A stretch of DNA of 57,328 bases, from NCBI GenBank assembly GCA_934486915.1, contig CAKSRC010000005.1, forward strand, positions 1 through 57,328, in the 5' to 3' direction. Position 1 is the first letter of the stretch. The number at the start of each line of letters is the position of its first letter. A program made the translations under genes and the position numbers. This document shows, in pieces, positions 16,261-24,516 of this stretch. Under the pieces are notes generated by a model that was not told where the DNA came from, did not search any database, and was given only the letters and a program-made list of their open reading frames with translations. The stretch comes from an uncultured Eubacteriales bacterium (GTDB lineage: Bacteria; Bacillota; Clostridia; Oscillospirales; Acutalibacteraceae).

Positions 16261-16476
16261 GAAAAAGATAGTCAATACTTCGAGTGGGGGTGAAAATTTG
16301 GGTTATTATTAGACGGTATTAACAATGGTTATCCTAGAAATTAACAATAATATTGTTGGATTTTTGGGATAAGAGTGTGTTAAGTGGTTATAGCTTAAAA
16401 AAAGTTTAAACTAAAGGGTCAATCCTTTGTGTTTGACTGAAATTAATAATTAAAATTTAGGAGCTTAGGTAGATAT

Positions 16477-16701
16477 ATGAAAAATATATTATTTACTTTT
16501 ACTATGACTATTGTTTTAATAATGGCTACAATTACGTGCTATTGTGTTGACCCTCTAAAAGAGAAGTACGAAATAGACTTAGCAAACAAGGCTGAGGACA
16601 ATTTTAATATAGAGGCATCTGAATCTCATTATATCAATACACAATATAAAGGTGGAGATGTTACTGACTTTGATTTGTGGGATGTATGGGAGCATCTATA
16701 A
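16477..16701 (+). CDS. small secreted acidic peptide, unknown family
   Basis: A 74-residue ORF, not recognised. It begins with a typical signal peptide (about 1-22: MKN, a hydrophobic core, then a Cys-containing end). The mature part of about 50 residues is acidic and finishes with GGDVTDFDLWDVWEHL. The ATG follows GGAG 14 bases upstream, a rather long spacing. It sits 20 bases before a second signal-peptide ORF that also ends in a Trp/Asp segment, so the two look like a pair. No modification or immunity gene is adjacent. It could be a lipoprotein-like or exported signalling peptide; nothing proves either. Confidence 0.55.
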   Translation: MKNILFTFTMTIVLIMATITCYCVDPLKEKYEIDLANKAEDNFNIEASESHYINTQYKGGDVTDFDLWDVWEHL

Positions 16702-16721
16702 TAGTTAAATAAGGTTAGGTA

Positions 16722-17054
16722 ATGAAGATGTGTAAAAAAATAATTTTGGTTTTTATTATTTCTATTATGTTTATGTCGTATATGATCCAGGGGAACTGTG
16801 CTGATGACTACGATGATCCCGATGAAATAAGTTGTGCAGATAGAAATATAATTTATAATGGTATTGTTGAGTCATCGGAATCCCAGGAAAATAATTGTTA
16901 TCAAGAAAATAATGATGATTTTAATTCTTATGGATTAAATTTCTATATGGAACTTAATACATATGACAGTTATGATCAGCATGGCGGCCTTGTACGCAAT
17001 GATGCTTGTTTAGATTGGGACTGGGATTATACTAGCTGTGAGCTATACTATTAA
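16722..17054 (+). CDS. small secreted Cys/Asp-rich peptide, unknown family
   Basis: A 110-residue ORF with an N-terminal signal peptide (KK then a hydrophobic core, about 1-27, likely cut near NCA-DDYDD). The mature part of about 83 residues is strongly acidic (many Asp and Glu, very few Lys/Arg), with four Cys and many Tyr. It ends ACLDWDWDYTSCELYY after a Gly-Gly, echoing the end of the preceding 74-residue peptide. The GG motif, Cys spacing and composition suggest an extracellular, perhaps calcium-binding or disulfide-bonded peptide. The ribosome site is weak (AAGGTTAGG). A bidirectional terminator follows. Confidence 0.55.
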   Translation: MKMCKKIILVFIISIMFMSYMIQGNCADDYDDPDEISCADRNIIYNGIVESSESQENNCYQENNDDFNSYGLNFYMELNTYDSYDQHGGLVRNDACLDWDWDYTSCELYY

Positions 17055-17086
17055 AAAAAGCGACACCTTATGAGTGTCGCTTTTTT
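17053..17086. terminator. bidirectional terminator between the secreted peptide and dnaI
   Basis: Seven A, GCGACAC, a short loop, GTGTCGC, six T. It works in both directions and overlaps the last codons and stop of the minus-strand dnaI gene. Confidence 0.85.
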
Positions 17087-18069
17087 AATATTTTTTGCTG
17101 ACGTATATCCTTACCTAAAAATACTAAACGGATATTATTGCCCATAAATCTTGATACAAGCCGTTCGGTATAGGCCTTTTCAAGCTCTTTCATAGAAAGA
17201 TTTGTACTTATTATAGTGGGTTTTGAATACATAATTCTTGTGTTTACTATGTTGTATATCATTGAATTAGAAAAGTTGGTTGAAAATTCCGTACCTAGGT
17301 CATCTAAGATTAATAGGTCACACTCGTTTAAGTATTGTTCCGTTTCATCTTGCTCAAATGACTTATTATATCTAAAACGTTCTTTTTCGAGTTTTGAGAG
17401 AATATTTGGGACTGACCCATATATAACTCCATATCCTTTGTTTAGGACTTCGTTGGCTATTGCAAGAGAAAGGTGCGTTTTACCAAGTCCCGTAGCACCT
17501 TGCAAAAGAAGACTTTTTGAGTTTTTGTCAAAATTTTCTGCATATCTCTTTACGTAGTTAAATATATCACACATTCTCTTATAAGAGGAAGGATAGCCTT
17601 CCTTTATGGGGACATCAGGGTAGTATTCTAAGGAAAATGTATCGAATGTGGAGAGTGATAATGGGGAAAGACTATTTACTTTATTGTAAGCTTCTTGCTT
17701 GAGGAGCTTTTTAAAACATGAGCACATTTTCCCATCTATATAGCCCGTATCCTTGCATTTTTCGCAATTATATTTAATGTCAAGGTAATCGTCTTCTAAC
17801 CCTTGACTTTTTAATATTTGATGCAGTTCATCTTGTAGTTTTAAATTTTGTTCTTTTAAGTATGTTAGTTGCTCTTTTGTATTAGCACCTCTTAATACGG
17901 ACTTAGCAACCTTTATGGCCGTAGAAGATAGAAGATTTTCGATTTCCCTGGCTCTTGGATATTTTATAAAAAATATTTCTCTTTTTTGTTCGGATTTGGC
18001 CTCGTTTTCCTGGCGGATCAGCGACAACTTCCTATTTGCAGCCTCGTATATATCTTTACTATAACCCAT
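17068..18069 (-). CDS. dnaI: primosomal ATPase DnaI/DnaC-type helicase loader
   Basis: AAA+ ATPase that loads the replicative helicase at the origin or at stalled forks. In 333 residues a helical N-terminus is followed by a zinc-binding segment (C102, C105, C116, C118). The ATPase has Walker A GATGLGKT at 191-198 and Walker B LLILDDLGTEF near 251. The zinc segment plus AAA+ domain is the DnaI arrangement of Firmicutes. ATG 18069 follows AAGGGGA. It lies 17 bases downstream of a DnaD-domain gene, the usual partner. The last codons are inside the shared terminator hairpin. Confidence 0.88.
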   Translation of the reverse strand: MGYSKDIYEAANRKLSLIRQENEAKSEQKREIFFIKYPRAREIENLLSSTAIKVAKSVLRGANTKEQLTYLKEQNLKLQDELHQILKSQGLEDDYLDIKYNCEKCKDTGYIDGKMCSCFKKLLKQEAYNKVNSLSPLSLSTFDTFSLEYYPDVPIKEGYPSSYKRMCDIFNYVKRYAENFDKNSKSLLLQGATGLGKTHLSLAIANEVLNKGYGVIYGSVPNILSKLEKERFRYNKSFEQDETEQYLNECDLLILDDLGTEFSTNFSNSMIYNIVNTRIMYSKPTIISTNLSMKELEKAYTERLVSRFMGNNIRLVFLGKDIRQQKILKKRHS

Positions 18070-18086
18070 AATATTCCCCTTTTTTA

Positions 18087-19109
18087 TTATTCACTTGGTA
18101 TATCGTCAAATATACTGCTTTTTTCGTATTCTTCAATGTTATATGATGTAGGTCTTGATTTTGTATCGTTTTGCCTGTTGGTTTGAGAACTTTGCTTTTT
18201 GTTTTCTTCCATGGCTTGGGATATGGTGGTAATTTTTAAGTTATGCCATCGTTTGATAATGCTGTCTATATAAGAAGCTATATATTTACCCTTAGCATTA
18301 ACACAGCGTTCATATGCTTCTCTTATCATGTCTTCTTGATAGTTCCAGTCAAATACCCAACGTTTAACCATTTCAGTTTCCTTTGATGTTGGGGAACGGT
18401 GGTCAAGACCCATAATTTTTTCAATTTTTCTCCATGCCCTATTTGTTTTGTCTAGTTCAATAAGCTTATTTTCCGCCTTTTGCAGATTATCAATTTCTTC
18501 ACTGGCCCAAGATGCGGCCACTTTTTCTATATATCTCATATTTGGTTTTTGTATCCCGCAGGCATACTGCAAAAGCATAACTATTACATCCACGGGTAAA
18601 CCATAATAATCGTGTATCATTATAAGACTCGAGCAATCACCGTTTGAAATTGGTCGACCAAGTATAATTTGGGCCTCTTGCATTAGTGATGCGAGGTCAG
18701 AATTTTCAGAAATTCTTTTTGACACAAAGGCAGGGTCAGGTTTTAGTGGCCTTATGACTGCAGGAGGCTTTATAGCTTCCTTTTTTTCTGCCTCTTTATT
18801 AGTTTGAGTGCTATTAGGTTCATTTTGATGTTGTTCTTTATTTTCTATCTTGCTTGGATAGAATGCATCATCTTTTTTAGATATTAACCCTGTCTCTATC
18901 CAATATTGCATTGCGTCTTTCGCATCCATAGGATGCATAGAAAGAGCTTTCGACATATCATCTATTGTAAAATCAGTTCCTGCATTTCTAAGTACCCATA
19001 GTAGTACTTTAAGTTGGGCAGCGCCGGCAAGTTTTATATGCTTGTCCACAACGCTTGTTGGTACGGCAAAAACTGAGCTCCAGTCACCTAAATTAATTGA
19101 AAAACTCAT
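18087..19109 (-). CDS. DnaD-domain replication initiation protein
   Basis: Primosome protein of the DnaB/DnaD family, 340 residues. An N-terminal winged-helix DDBH1-like region (about 15-80) is followed by a polar linker. Then come the DnaD-like DDBH2 regions, with ISNGDCSSLIMIHDYYGLPVD near 155 and FDWNYQEDMIREAYERCV near 273, ending in a YIASYIDSIIKRWH block. ATG 19109 follows GAGGTG. An extended -10 TGTTATAAT reads leftward at 19132-19140. Phage proteins share the DnaD domain, but pairing with dnaI and the absence of phage neighbours favour the chromosomal primosome. Confidence 0.85.
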   Translation of the reverse strand: MSFSINLGDWSSVFAVPTSVVDKHIKLAGAAQLKVLLWVLRNAGTDFTIDDMSKALSMHPMDAKDAMQYWIETGLISKKDDAFYPSKIENKEQHQNEPNSTQTNKEAEKKEAIKPPAVIRPLKPDPAFVSKRISENSDLASLMQEAQIILGRPISNGDCSSLIMIHDYYGLPVDVIVMLLQYACGIQKPNMRYIEKVAASWASEEIDNLQKAENKLIELDKTNRAWRKIEKIMGLDHRSPTSKETEMVKRWVFDWNYQEDMIREAYERCVNAKGKYIASYIDSIIKRWHNLKITTISQAMEENKKQSSQTNRQNDTKSRPTSYNIEEYEKSSIFDDIPSE

Positions 19110-19196
19110 AATTAACTACACCTCTATTATAATTATAACATAAAAAGTCTTGCCGTCATATAATACATAATAATTTTGTTAGATTATAAAAAGATA

Positions 19197-19237
19197 TATC
19201 CTCAAAAACCAAGACAAAACTTGAATTTTTGAGGATA
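19197..19237 (-). terminator. terminator of the DUF3789-like micro-gene
   Basis: A 12-bp perfect stem (19197-19208 with 19226-19237) with a further short inner stem. On the minus strand it is followed by TCTTTTTATAA. It lies 18 bases after the stop of the 31-codon ORF. Confidence 0.7.
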
Positions 19238-19254
19238 CACTTTTCAAATTTAAA

Positions 19255-19350
19255 TTAATTTTTATCGCAGCTTGATGAGACATAGAAAAAGCACATTAGT
19301 ATTACACCCATCATACATCCTGCTACGGAACCTAAAAAGAACATTAGCAT
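19255..19350 (-). CDS. DUF3789-like single-helix micro-protein
   Basis: A 31-residue ORF encoding one membrane helix with Gly and Cys and a short polar end (SSSCDKN). It has a ribosome-site-like GGGTGG upstream of ATG 19350 and a good terminator just downstream, so it looks like a complete gene. The pattern (short N-terminus, G-x-x-x-G helix, FxxSVAG) resembles the DUF3789 family of tiny Clostridia membrane proteins. Function unknown. Confidence 0.6.
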   Translation of the reverse strand: MLMFFLGSVAGCMMGVILMCFFYVSSSCDKN

Positions 19351-19467
19351 ATAGAAACCACCCTTTAAAATTTAATATTATAATTTGACTTGTAATTTAT
19401 GTTATTATCACAACAATAAATAAAGGTTATGATTATTGTAAATAATATGCTTAAAGGAGTTGGAAAT

Positions 19468-20463
19468 ATGAAGATAAGTAAAATTTATTATGAACCAAAT
19501 ATAGAAGATTATTACCTAGGAAAGTATCTTTTAAATAAATATAATGGTATTGAAAAAATCCCTATTGATAATCATAATAACATTGAGAGCTTGAGAAAAA
19601 GCTCGAATAAGGATTTTAGAACCTTAAAAACTTATCTTATTATAGGTACAAGGAAAACTCATAAGTATACTCCAAATCATAAGAGCTCGGATTATCTTGT
19701 GCCGTTTACATCATCAGGCTGCGGGGCAATGTGTCTTTATTGTTATCTAGTTTGCAATTATAATAAATGTTCATACCTTAGGGTGTTTGTAAATAGAGAA
19801 GAAATGATGTTTAAATTAATAAAAAAATCATTGAAAACCATTAGTCCATCTATATTTGAAATAGGGAGCAACAGTGACTTGATATTAGAAAATACCATAA
19901 CCTCCAATCTTCCATGGACTATAGAAAGTTTTGCGGAAAGTGGGAGGGGGTTTATCACGTTTCCAACGAAATTTTCTATGGTTGACCCACTTCTTAATTT
20001 AAATCATAAGGGTAAAACTATAATAAGAATGAGTGTAAATCCTCAAGAGATAATATCTAATATAGAAATAGGTACATCATCTTTGTTAAATAGGATAAAG
20101 GCTGTTAATAAGCTTTGTGATGCGGGATATAAGATAGGGCTTTTAATAGCTCCAGTCATAATGGTGGATAATTGGAAGAAATTATACGTTGAGCTTTTAG
20201 ATATTTTGAATGACAAACTCTCATCTAAGGCAAAGGGTGAGATGTTTATAGAGGTTATATTTATGACCTATAGTTTTATCCATAGAGCTATAAATCATGA
20301 TGCCTTTCCACATATAGAGGATTTATATAGTAAGGATTTAATGACTGCAAGAGGAAGAGGCAAGTATGCATATAAAAAAGAGCTAAGGCAAGAGGGAGAA
20401 ATATTTTTAAGGAACGAGATAGAAAAAAGATTTAGTGAGTCTAAAATCCTTTACATCGTTTAA
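19468..20463 (+). CDS. splB: spore photoproduct lyase-like radical SAM protein
   Basis: Member of the SPL family, which repairs 5-thyminyl-5,6-dihydrothymine in germinating spores using a [4Fe-4S] cluster and SAM. The cluster motif CxxxCxxC is at 85, 89 and 92 (CGAMCLYC), followed by YLRVFVN as in known SPLs. The ATG at 19468 is chosen because AAAGGAG precedes it; an in-frame ATG at 19429 has none. By alignment from memory with the Bacillus protein, the H-donor Cys region (FEASCTSD) reads FEIGSNSD here, so that Cys is Ser134. Two extra Cys (96 and 101) lie close to the cluster. It may be a divergent lyase or a different SPL-like enzyme. Confidence 0.82.
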   Translation: MKISKIYYEPNIEDYYLGKYLLNKYNGIEKIPIDNHNNIESLRKSSNKDFRTLKTYLIIGTRKTHKYTPNHKSSDYLVPFTSSGCGAMCLYCYLVCNYNKCSYLRVFVNREEMMFKLIKKSLKTISPSIFEIGSNSDLILENTITSNLPWTIESFAESGRGFITFPTKFSMVDPLLNLNHKGKTIIRMSVNPQEIISNIEIGTSSLLNRIKAVNKLCDAGYKIGLLIAPVIMVDNWKKLYVELLDILNDKLSSKAKGEMFIEVIFMTYSFIHRAINHDAFPHIEDLYSKDLMTARGRGKYAYKKELRQEGEIFLRNEIEKRFSESKILYIV

Positions 20464-20507
20464 ATAATCAATTAATATATAAATAAAGGTAAAGGGGGTA
20501 TTAAAAA

Positions 20508-21281
20508 ATGAACGCTGAAATTATTTGCGTTGGAAGCGAACTGCTTTTGGGCGATATAGTAAATACCAACGCCCAATTTTTATCAAAGGAACTTGCTTTA
20601 TTGGGCATAGATGTGCATTACCAAACAGTAGTTGGTGACAATAAACAAAGGCTTACTGAAATACTTGATATAGCCTTTAAGAGATGTGATATGGTTATAA
20701 CGACCGGTGGATTAGGGCCAACCAAAGATGATCTAACCAAGGAGATAGTAGCTCGATACTTTAAAAGGGAGCTTGAATTTAATAGTGAGGCATACGATAA
20801 CTTAAAAGATTACTTTGAAAAACGCTTTGATAATTATAAAATAAGTGAAAGCAATAAAAAACAAGCGTATGTACCAAAGGACTCTATAGTTATTCAAAAT
20901 ACGGTTGGGACAGCTCCAGGGGTTATAATAGAAGAAAACAAAAAAATAGCCGTTCTTCTGCCAGGTCCACCAAAAGAGATGGAATATGTATTTAATATGG
21001 CAAAAAAGGAGTATTTAAGCAATATCTCCAATAAGACCATTATTTCTACTAACATTAAGCTAAAGGGAATAGGGGAAGCTCACGCAGCTGATATGATTGC
21101 AGGTTTATTGGATTTAGAAAATCCTACTGTCGCGCCGTATGCCAAAGAAGAAGGACTTACATTTAGAGTTACGGCATCAGCTAAGGATAAGCAGGATGCA
21201 CAAAAGCTCATGCAGCCTATAATTGATGAGATAAATAAAACATTGGGTGAGTATATATATGAGATTGAAGAAGTAAACTAA
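20508..21281 (+). CDS. cinA: CinA N-terminal domain protein (MoaB-like), no amidase domain
   Basis: Molybdopterin-binding-like domain of the CinA family. It starts AEIICVGSELLLGDIVNTNA and has TTGGLGPTKDD near 67-77 and LLPGPPKEM near 150. Full CinA has about 410 residues with a C-terminal nicotinamide-nucleotide amidase; this one stops at 257, after the middle domain. A terminator begins 40 bases later, so there is no disrupted remainder. The family N-terminal domain has been linked to ADP-ribose/NAD-derivative hydrolysis. ATG 20508 follows AAAGGGGG. The gene looks intact but short. Confidence 0.85.
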   Translation: MNAEIICVGSELLLGDIVNTNAQFLSKELALLGIDVHYQTVVGDNKQRLTEILDIAFKRCDMVITTGGLGPTKDDLTKEIVARYFKRELEFNSEAYDNLKDYFEKRFDNYKISESNKKQAYVPKDSIVIQNTVGTAPGVIIEENKKIAVLLPGPPKEMEYVFNMAKKEYLSNISNKTIISTNIKLKGIGEAHAADMIAGLLDLENPTVAPYAKEEGLTFRVTASAKDKQDAQKLMQPIIDEINKTLGEYIYEIEEVN

Positions 21282-21320
21282 TGTGGGATTGACTTATATC
21301 ACAATATTATAAAAATAAAA

Positions 21321-21357
21321 AACAAGTGAAAGTTTAAGGCTAACACTTGTTTTTTTA
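21321..21357. terminator. bidirectional terminator between cinA and the STAS gene
   Basis: AACAAGTG and CACTTGTT pair across 15 bases, flanked by A-rich and T-rich tracts (seven T on the plus side). It lies between converging genes. Confidence 0.75.
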
Positions 21358-21373
21358 TTTTGAATTATAATAA

Positions 21374-21694
21374 TTATTTTGATTGTGCAGGCGGTTCGAT
21401 ATTTAAGAAGTCTGAAAATCCGGTCATATCAAAGACTTCCATAATGGAGTCGCTAACATTTCTAATGACAACATTCCCAACCAAGTCATTTGCTTTCTTT
21501 TGGGCGGAAAGAAGGACTCTCAAACCGGCACTGCTTACATATGATAAATTTTTAAAATCTAAAATAAGATTAAATTTAGTTTTGGTAAGTAATTTATCTA
21601 ATTCATCTTGAAGTTCGGGAGAGGTGGTTGTGTCCAATCTACCTTCAAGACTAATGGTAATTACATCATTTTCTATATTAGAAGTAATTTTCAT
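21374..21694 (-). CDS. STAS-domain anti-sigma factor antagonist
   Basis: A 106-residue SpoIIAA/RsbV-type protein. The loop YVSSAGLRVLL near 55-65 carries the Ser that is phosphorylated by a partner kinase and dephosphorylated by a SpoIIE/RsbU-type phosphatase. GRLDTTTSPELQDEL at 18-32 is the usual first motif. No kinase or sigma factor gene is adjacent, so it is an orphan here. The large phosphatase/kinase at 54346-56784 is a conceivable partner. ATG 21694 follows AAAGGGGG. Polar, PPAQSK-type C-terminus. Confidence 0.9.
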   Translation of the reverse strand: MKITSNIENDVITISLEGRLDTTTSPELQDELDKLLTKTKFNLILDFKNLSYVSSAGLRVLLSAQKKANDLVGNVVIRNVSDSIMEVFDMTGFSDFLNIEPPAQSK

Positions 21695-21741
21695 ATAAAT
21701 TTGTTCCCCCTTTCAAACATATCCTATACTTTGATATTTAA

Positions 21742-22518
21742 TTATTGATTTGCAAGGGTACTTGCAATAAAGCCCTTTTTATTTTTCTTTACTTTTTCAG
21801 GTTTTATTTTCTTATCCTTGATTGAATAAGAAGCTTTCCAAGCCTTATTTAATTCATCACTAAGCTCTTCTTTTAACTTTTTGATTTGATTTTCATCTTT
21901 AATATTGTTTAATATCAAGAAAGTTACGGTTGACCTTACATCTAGATCACCTACATTATAGGCGTCACTTAGGACATTGCAAAACTTCTTGAACTGTTTA
22001 GAGTTGTTGTTTTGAAGTAAGAACATATTTATTTTAGGCATGACATTGTTTTCAGTAAATGTTACCATCCTAAAAGTGTCGTAGGATTGCTTTTCCTCAT
22101 CTATTTCTTCTTTAAGGCCTGGCAAAATGTTAGCAAGCCTATTCATAAAGAAAATAATATCGACTTTATTATCGTTATCCTTTTTCTTTTTTGCGACTTG
22201 AGCAGGGGCTTTTTTAGGGCCTGTTAATGTTTCACAAAAATCCGCGGCAATATATTCTGCATCCTTTTTAGATCCTTCTTCAGGGTCAAACAACCATGAT
22301 GAAATATTTTTCCATTGATTATTAGGCTTACAGTCTGAAACACTGCAACTTTTTAATTCAAATTGCTTATTTTGCTCATTAAATTTAAGTAGGTAGGCCG
22401 AACTTTCGCCTATAAATAAAGTTTGATATTTTTCTTCTTGATTACTCTTTTTAAAGCCTTTATTATTAAGCGCTTCTTCAACGCGGTCTGAAACCAATTT
22501 AAATATTTTATCCAACAA
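21742..22518 (-). CDS. conserved hypothetical protein
   Basis: No family was recognised. The 258-residue cytoplasmic protein has an N-terminal domain (about 1-95) with a beta-rich pattern and Cys at 57 and 62 (SCSVSDCKPN). A Lys-rich linker follows near 107-117, then a helical domain (about 118-235) with IIFFMNRLANILPGLKEEI, and a basic tail. The start is TTG 22518, six bases after AGGAG. It is transcribed with the STAS gene in the same direction (47 bases apart) and divergently from recQ. No catalytic motif is visible. Confidence 0.55.
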   Translation of the reverse strand: MLDKIFKLVSDRVEEALNNKGFKKSNQEEKYQTLFIGESSAYLLKFNEQNKQFELKSCSVSDCKPNNQWKNISSWLFDPEEGSKKDAEYIAADFCETLTGPKKAPAQVAKKKKDNDNKVDIIFFMNRLANILPGLKEEIDEEKQSYDTFRMVTFTENNVMPKINMFLLQNNNSKQFKKFCNVLSDAYNVGDLDVRSTVTFLILNNIKDENQIKKLKEELSDELNKAWKASYSIKDKKIKPEKVKKNKKGFIASTLANQ

Positions 22519-22653
22519 TAATCACTCCTAAACGTTTTGGACATTACCTATACTATAATACACTAAAAATAGGATTAAATCAAATCAAATTTTAAGGTAA
22601 TATTTTTATTAAGAAATTTTTAGTTAACAATACATGATTTATTTTATTGTATA

Positions 22654-22662
22654 TGCTATAAT
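22654..22662 (+). promoter_or_regulatory. extended -10 promoter of recQ
   Basis: TGCTATAAT (TGn plus TATAAT) with no good -35 at 17 bases. The start would be near 22669, 20 bases before the ATG at 22689. Confidence 0.5.
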
Positions 22663-22688
22663 CATTGTTGAATTAGGGAGATGAAAAA

Positions 22689-24215
22689 ATGCAAGATAGG
22701 GCAAGAAAAATATTAAAGACATTTTATGGTTATGACTGCTTTAGAAAAGGGCAGGAAGAGGTAATAGAGAACATTTTGAATCATAATGATTGCGTTGCAA
22801 TTATGCCAACGGGTTCAGGAAAATCTTTATGTTATCAAATACCCGCCATTGCGTTTGAAGGGATAACGCTTGTAATCTCACCTCTTATATCGCTTATGAA
22901 GGACCAAGTAGCAGATTTAAACCAAATGGGGATTCGTGCGGCATATTTAAACAGCTCTTTAAATGAAAGACAACAAGCAAAGGCTATTGCCAATGCTAAA
23001 AAAGGGATGTATAAAATTATATACGTAGCGCCTGAACGTCTTAACTTACGTTCTTTTTTAGAATTTACCAAAGAAGTCAGAATAGACTTCATAGCGGTTG
23101 ATGAGGCACATTGTATATCGCAATGGGGCCATGATTTTAGGACTAGCTATTTAAAAATACCTCAATTTTTGGAAAAGCTTAACAATAGACCTGTATTAGC
23201 AGCCTTCACTGCAACTGCGACACAACAAGTAAAGGAAGATATAATACAAAGGTTAAACCTTGACAATCCATTTTCGATTACAACGGGTTTCGATAGGAAA
23301 AATTTATTCTTTTCAGTGTTTAAACCTATAGATAAGATGGCATTTGTATTTAGATATTTAAACAAGAATAAGGATAAAAGTGGAATTATATATTGTTCCA
23401 CCAGGAAACAGGTTGATGAAGTCACAAAAGCACTAAAGGTAAAGGGCATAAATGCTCAAAGGTATCATGCAGGATTGAGCGATGAAGAAAGAAATAAAAA
23501 TCAAGACGACTTTATATTTGACAACGTAAAAGTAATTGTTGCGACTAATGCCTTTGGTATGGGTATAGACAAATCGAATGTATCGTTTGTGATAAACTAC
23601 AATATGCCTATGAGCATAGAGCAATACTACCAAGAAGCGGGAAGAGCGGGACGGGACGGCAGCAATGCAGATTGCATATTGCTCTATTCTAAATCTGACG
23701 TGCAAACGGCTAGATTTTTAATACAAACAAGAATAGACGATGCGGATAACTTAGATGAAAATGAGAAGGTATCGTTAAAAGAGAAAGAAGAAGAAAAGCT
23801 AAAAATGATGACGTTCTATTCTACAACAAAGCGATGTTTGAGATATTTTATACTTGATTATTTTGGTGAAAAACCAAAATATAGGTGCAATAATTGCAGC
23901 AATTGTAACTCTGTTACTGTTGAAGATATGTGTGGATTATCCTACGAAAATACAGTAATAAAAAGGAAAAAAGAATTAAATATAGATAAGAATTTGTTCA
24001 ACATTCTCAAAGAGCTTAGAAGGAAAATTGCCGACTTGCAGGGTGTACCTGCATACATAGTTTTTTCTGATTCAGTCTTAGAGGAAATGTCAGCTGTCAA
24101 GCCTGAAAATTTAAGAGATTTTTCAGATATCAACGGTGTAGGGGAAGTGAAGCTTCAAAAGTACGGTCAGAAATTTATAGATAAAATTATAGAATATAAT
24201 AGGAGTAAAATTTAA
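22689..24215 (+). CDS. recQ: ATP-dependent DNA helicase RecQ
   Basis: Superfamily 2 3'-5' helicase acting in recombination and fork repair. In 508 residues it has Walker A MPTGSGKS at 39-46, DEAHCISQWGHDFR from about 138, TATATQQV, then helicase domain 2 with GIIYCSTRKQ and the arginine finger block QEAGRAGRDG near 317. A zinc-binding region (CRYF, then CNNCSNC near 398-404) follows, and a C-terminal HRDC-like domain (FSDSVLEEM...INGVGEVKLQKYG). It lacks an extended winged-helix RQC, so it belongs to the shorter RecQ group. The ribosome site is GGGAGATG. Confidence 0.93.
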   Translation: MQDRARKILKTFYGYDCFRKGQEEVIENILNHNDCVAIMPTGSGKSLCYQIPAIAFEGITLVISPLISLMKDQVADLNQMGIRAAYLNSSLNERQQAKAIANAKKGMYKIIYVAPERLNLRSFLEFTKEVRIDFIAVDEAHCISQWGHDFRTSYLKIPQFLEKLNNRPVLAAFTATATQQVKEDIIQRLNLDNPFSITTGFDRKNLFFSVFKPIDKMAFVFRYLNKNKDKSGIIYCSTRKQVDEVTKALKVKGINAQRYHAGLSDEERNKNQDDFIFDNVKVIVATNAFGMGIDKSNVSFVINYNMPMSIEQYYQEAGRAGRDGSNADCILLYSKSDVQTARFLIQTRIDDADNLDENEKVSLKEKEEEKLKMMTFYSTTKRCLRYFILDYFGEKPKYRCNNCSNCNSVTVEDMCGLSYENTVIKRKKELNIDKNLFNILKELRRKIADLQGVPAYIVFSDSVLEEMSAVKPENLRDFSDINGVGEVKLQKYGQKFIDKIIEYNRSKI

Positions 24216-24481
24216 TAAAATTGGCCTAAATTAGCTTATTTTATTAACTTTACAATAATATGGAATAATACGCTTTAAATGAGGAAATCTAGTTGTAACT
24301 GGTGTAATGGATTTGTAATCTCTAAATTCTTGCAATATGCACATATGAAAATAAGCTAATGTTTACGGTTTTAAAAAAACAATGAGGTTTTTTGAGGAAA
24401 AACTCACTTTAATCGCGTCCGTAATTAAGTAAAAAAATTATTATTTGTGCATTTTTAATAAAATTGTCTCTATCAATACAC
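24216..24481. other. gene-free region after recQ with long-range inverted repeat
   Basis: This is the first two thirds of a 396-base intergenic stretch. A 12-bp perfect inverted repeat (24231-24242 and 24348-24359) encloses 105 bases without an ORF. A small hairpin (about 24383-24405, GTTTTT/AAAAAC) follows and may act as a recQ terminator, though the T tract is poor. The promoter for the next gene starts at 24482. Confidence 0.4.
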
Positions 24482-24510
24482 TTGACATTCACGTAAATAG
24501 CAAATATAAT
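24482..24510 (+). promoter_or_regulatory. perfect consensus promoter of the G5/3D protein gene
   Basis: TTGACA (24482-24487), 17-base spacer, TATAAT (24505-24510), the only fully consensus sigma-A promoter noted in the window. The predicted start is near 24517, giving a 95-base leader. Confidence 0.85.
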
Positions 24511-24516
24511 TAAATG

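Noticed and set aside
17068..19109. DnaI/DnaD pair as a prophage replication module
   Set aside because: No integrase, repressor or structural phage genes are near, DnaI has the chromosomal-type zinc segment, and the pair matches the usual primosome locus.
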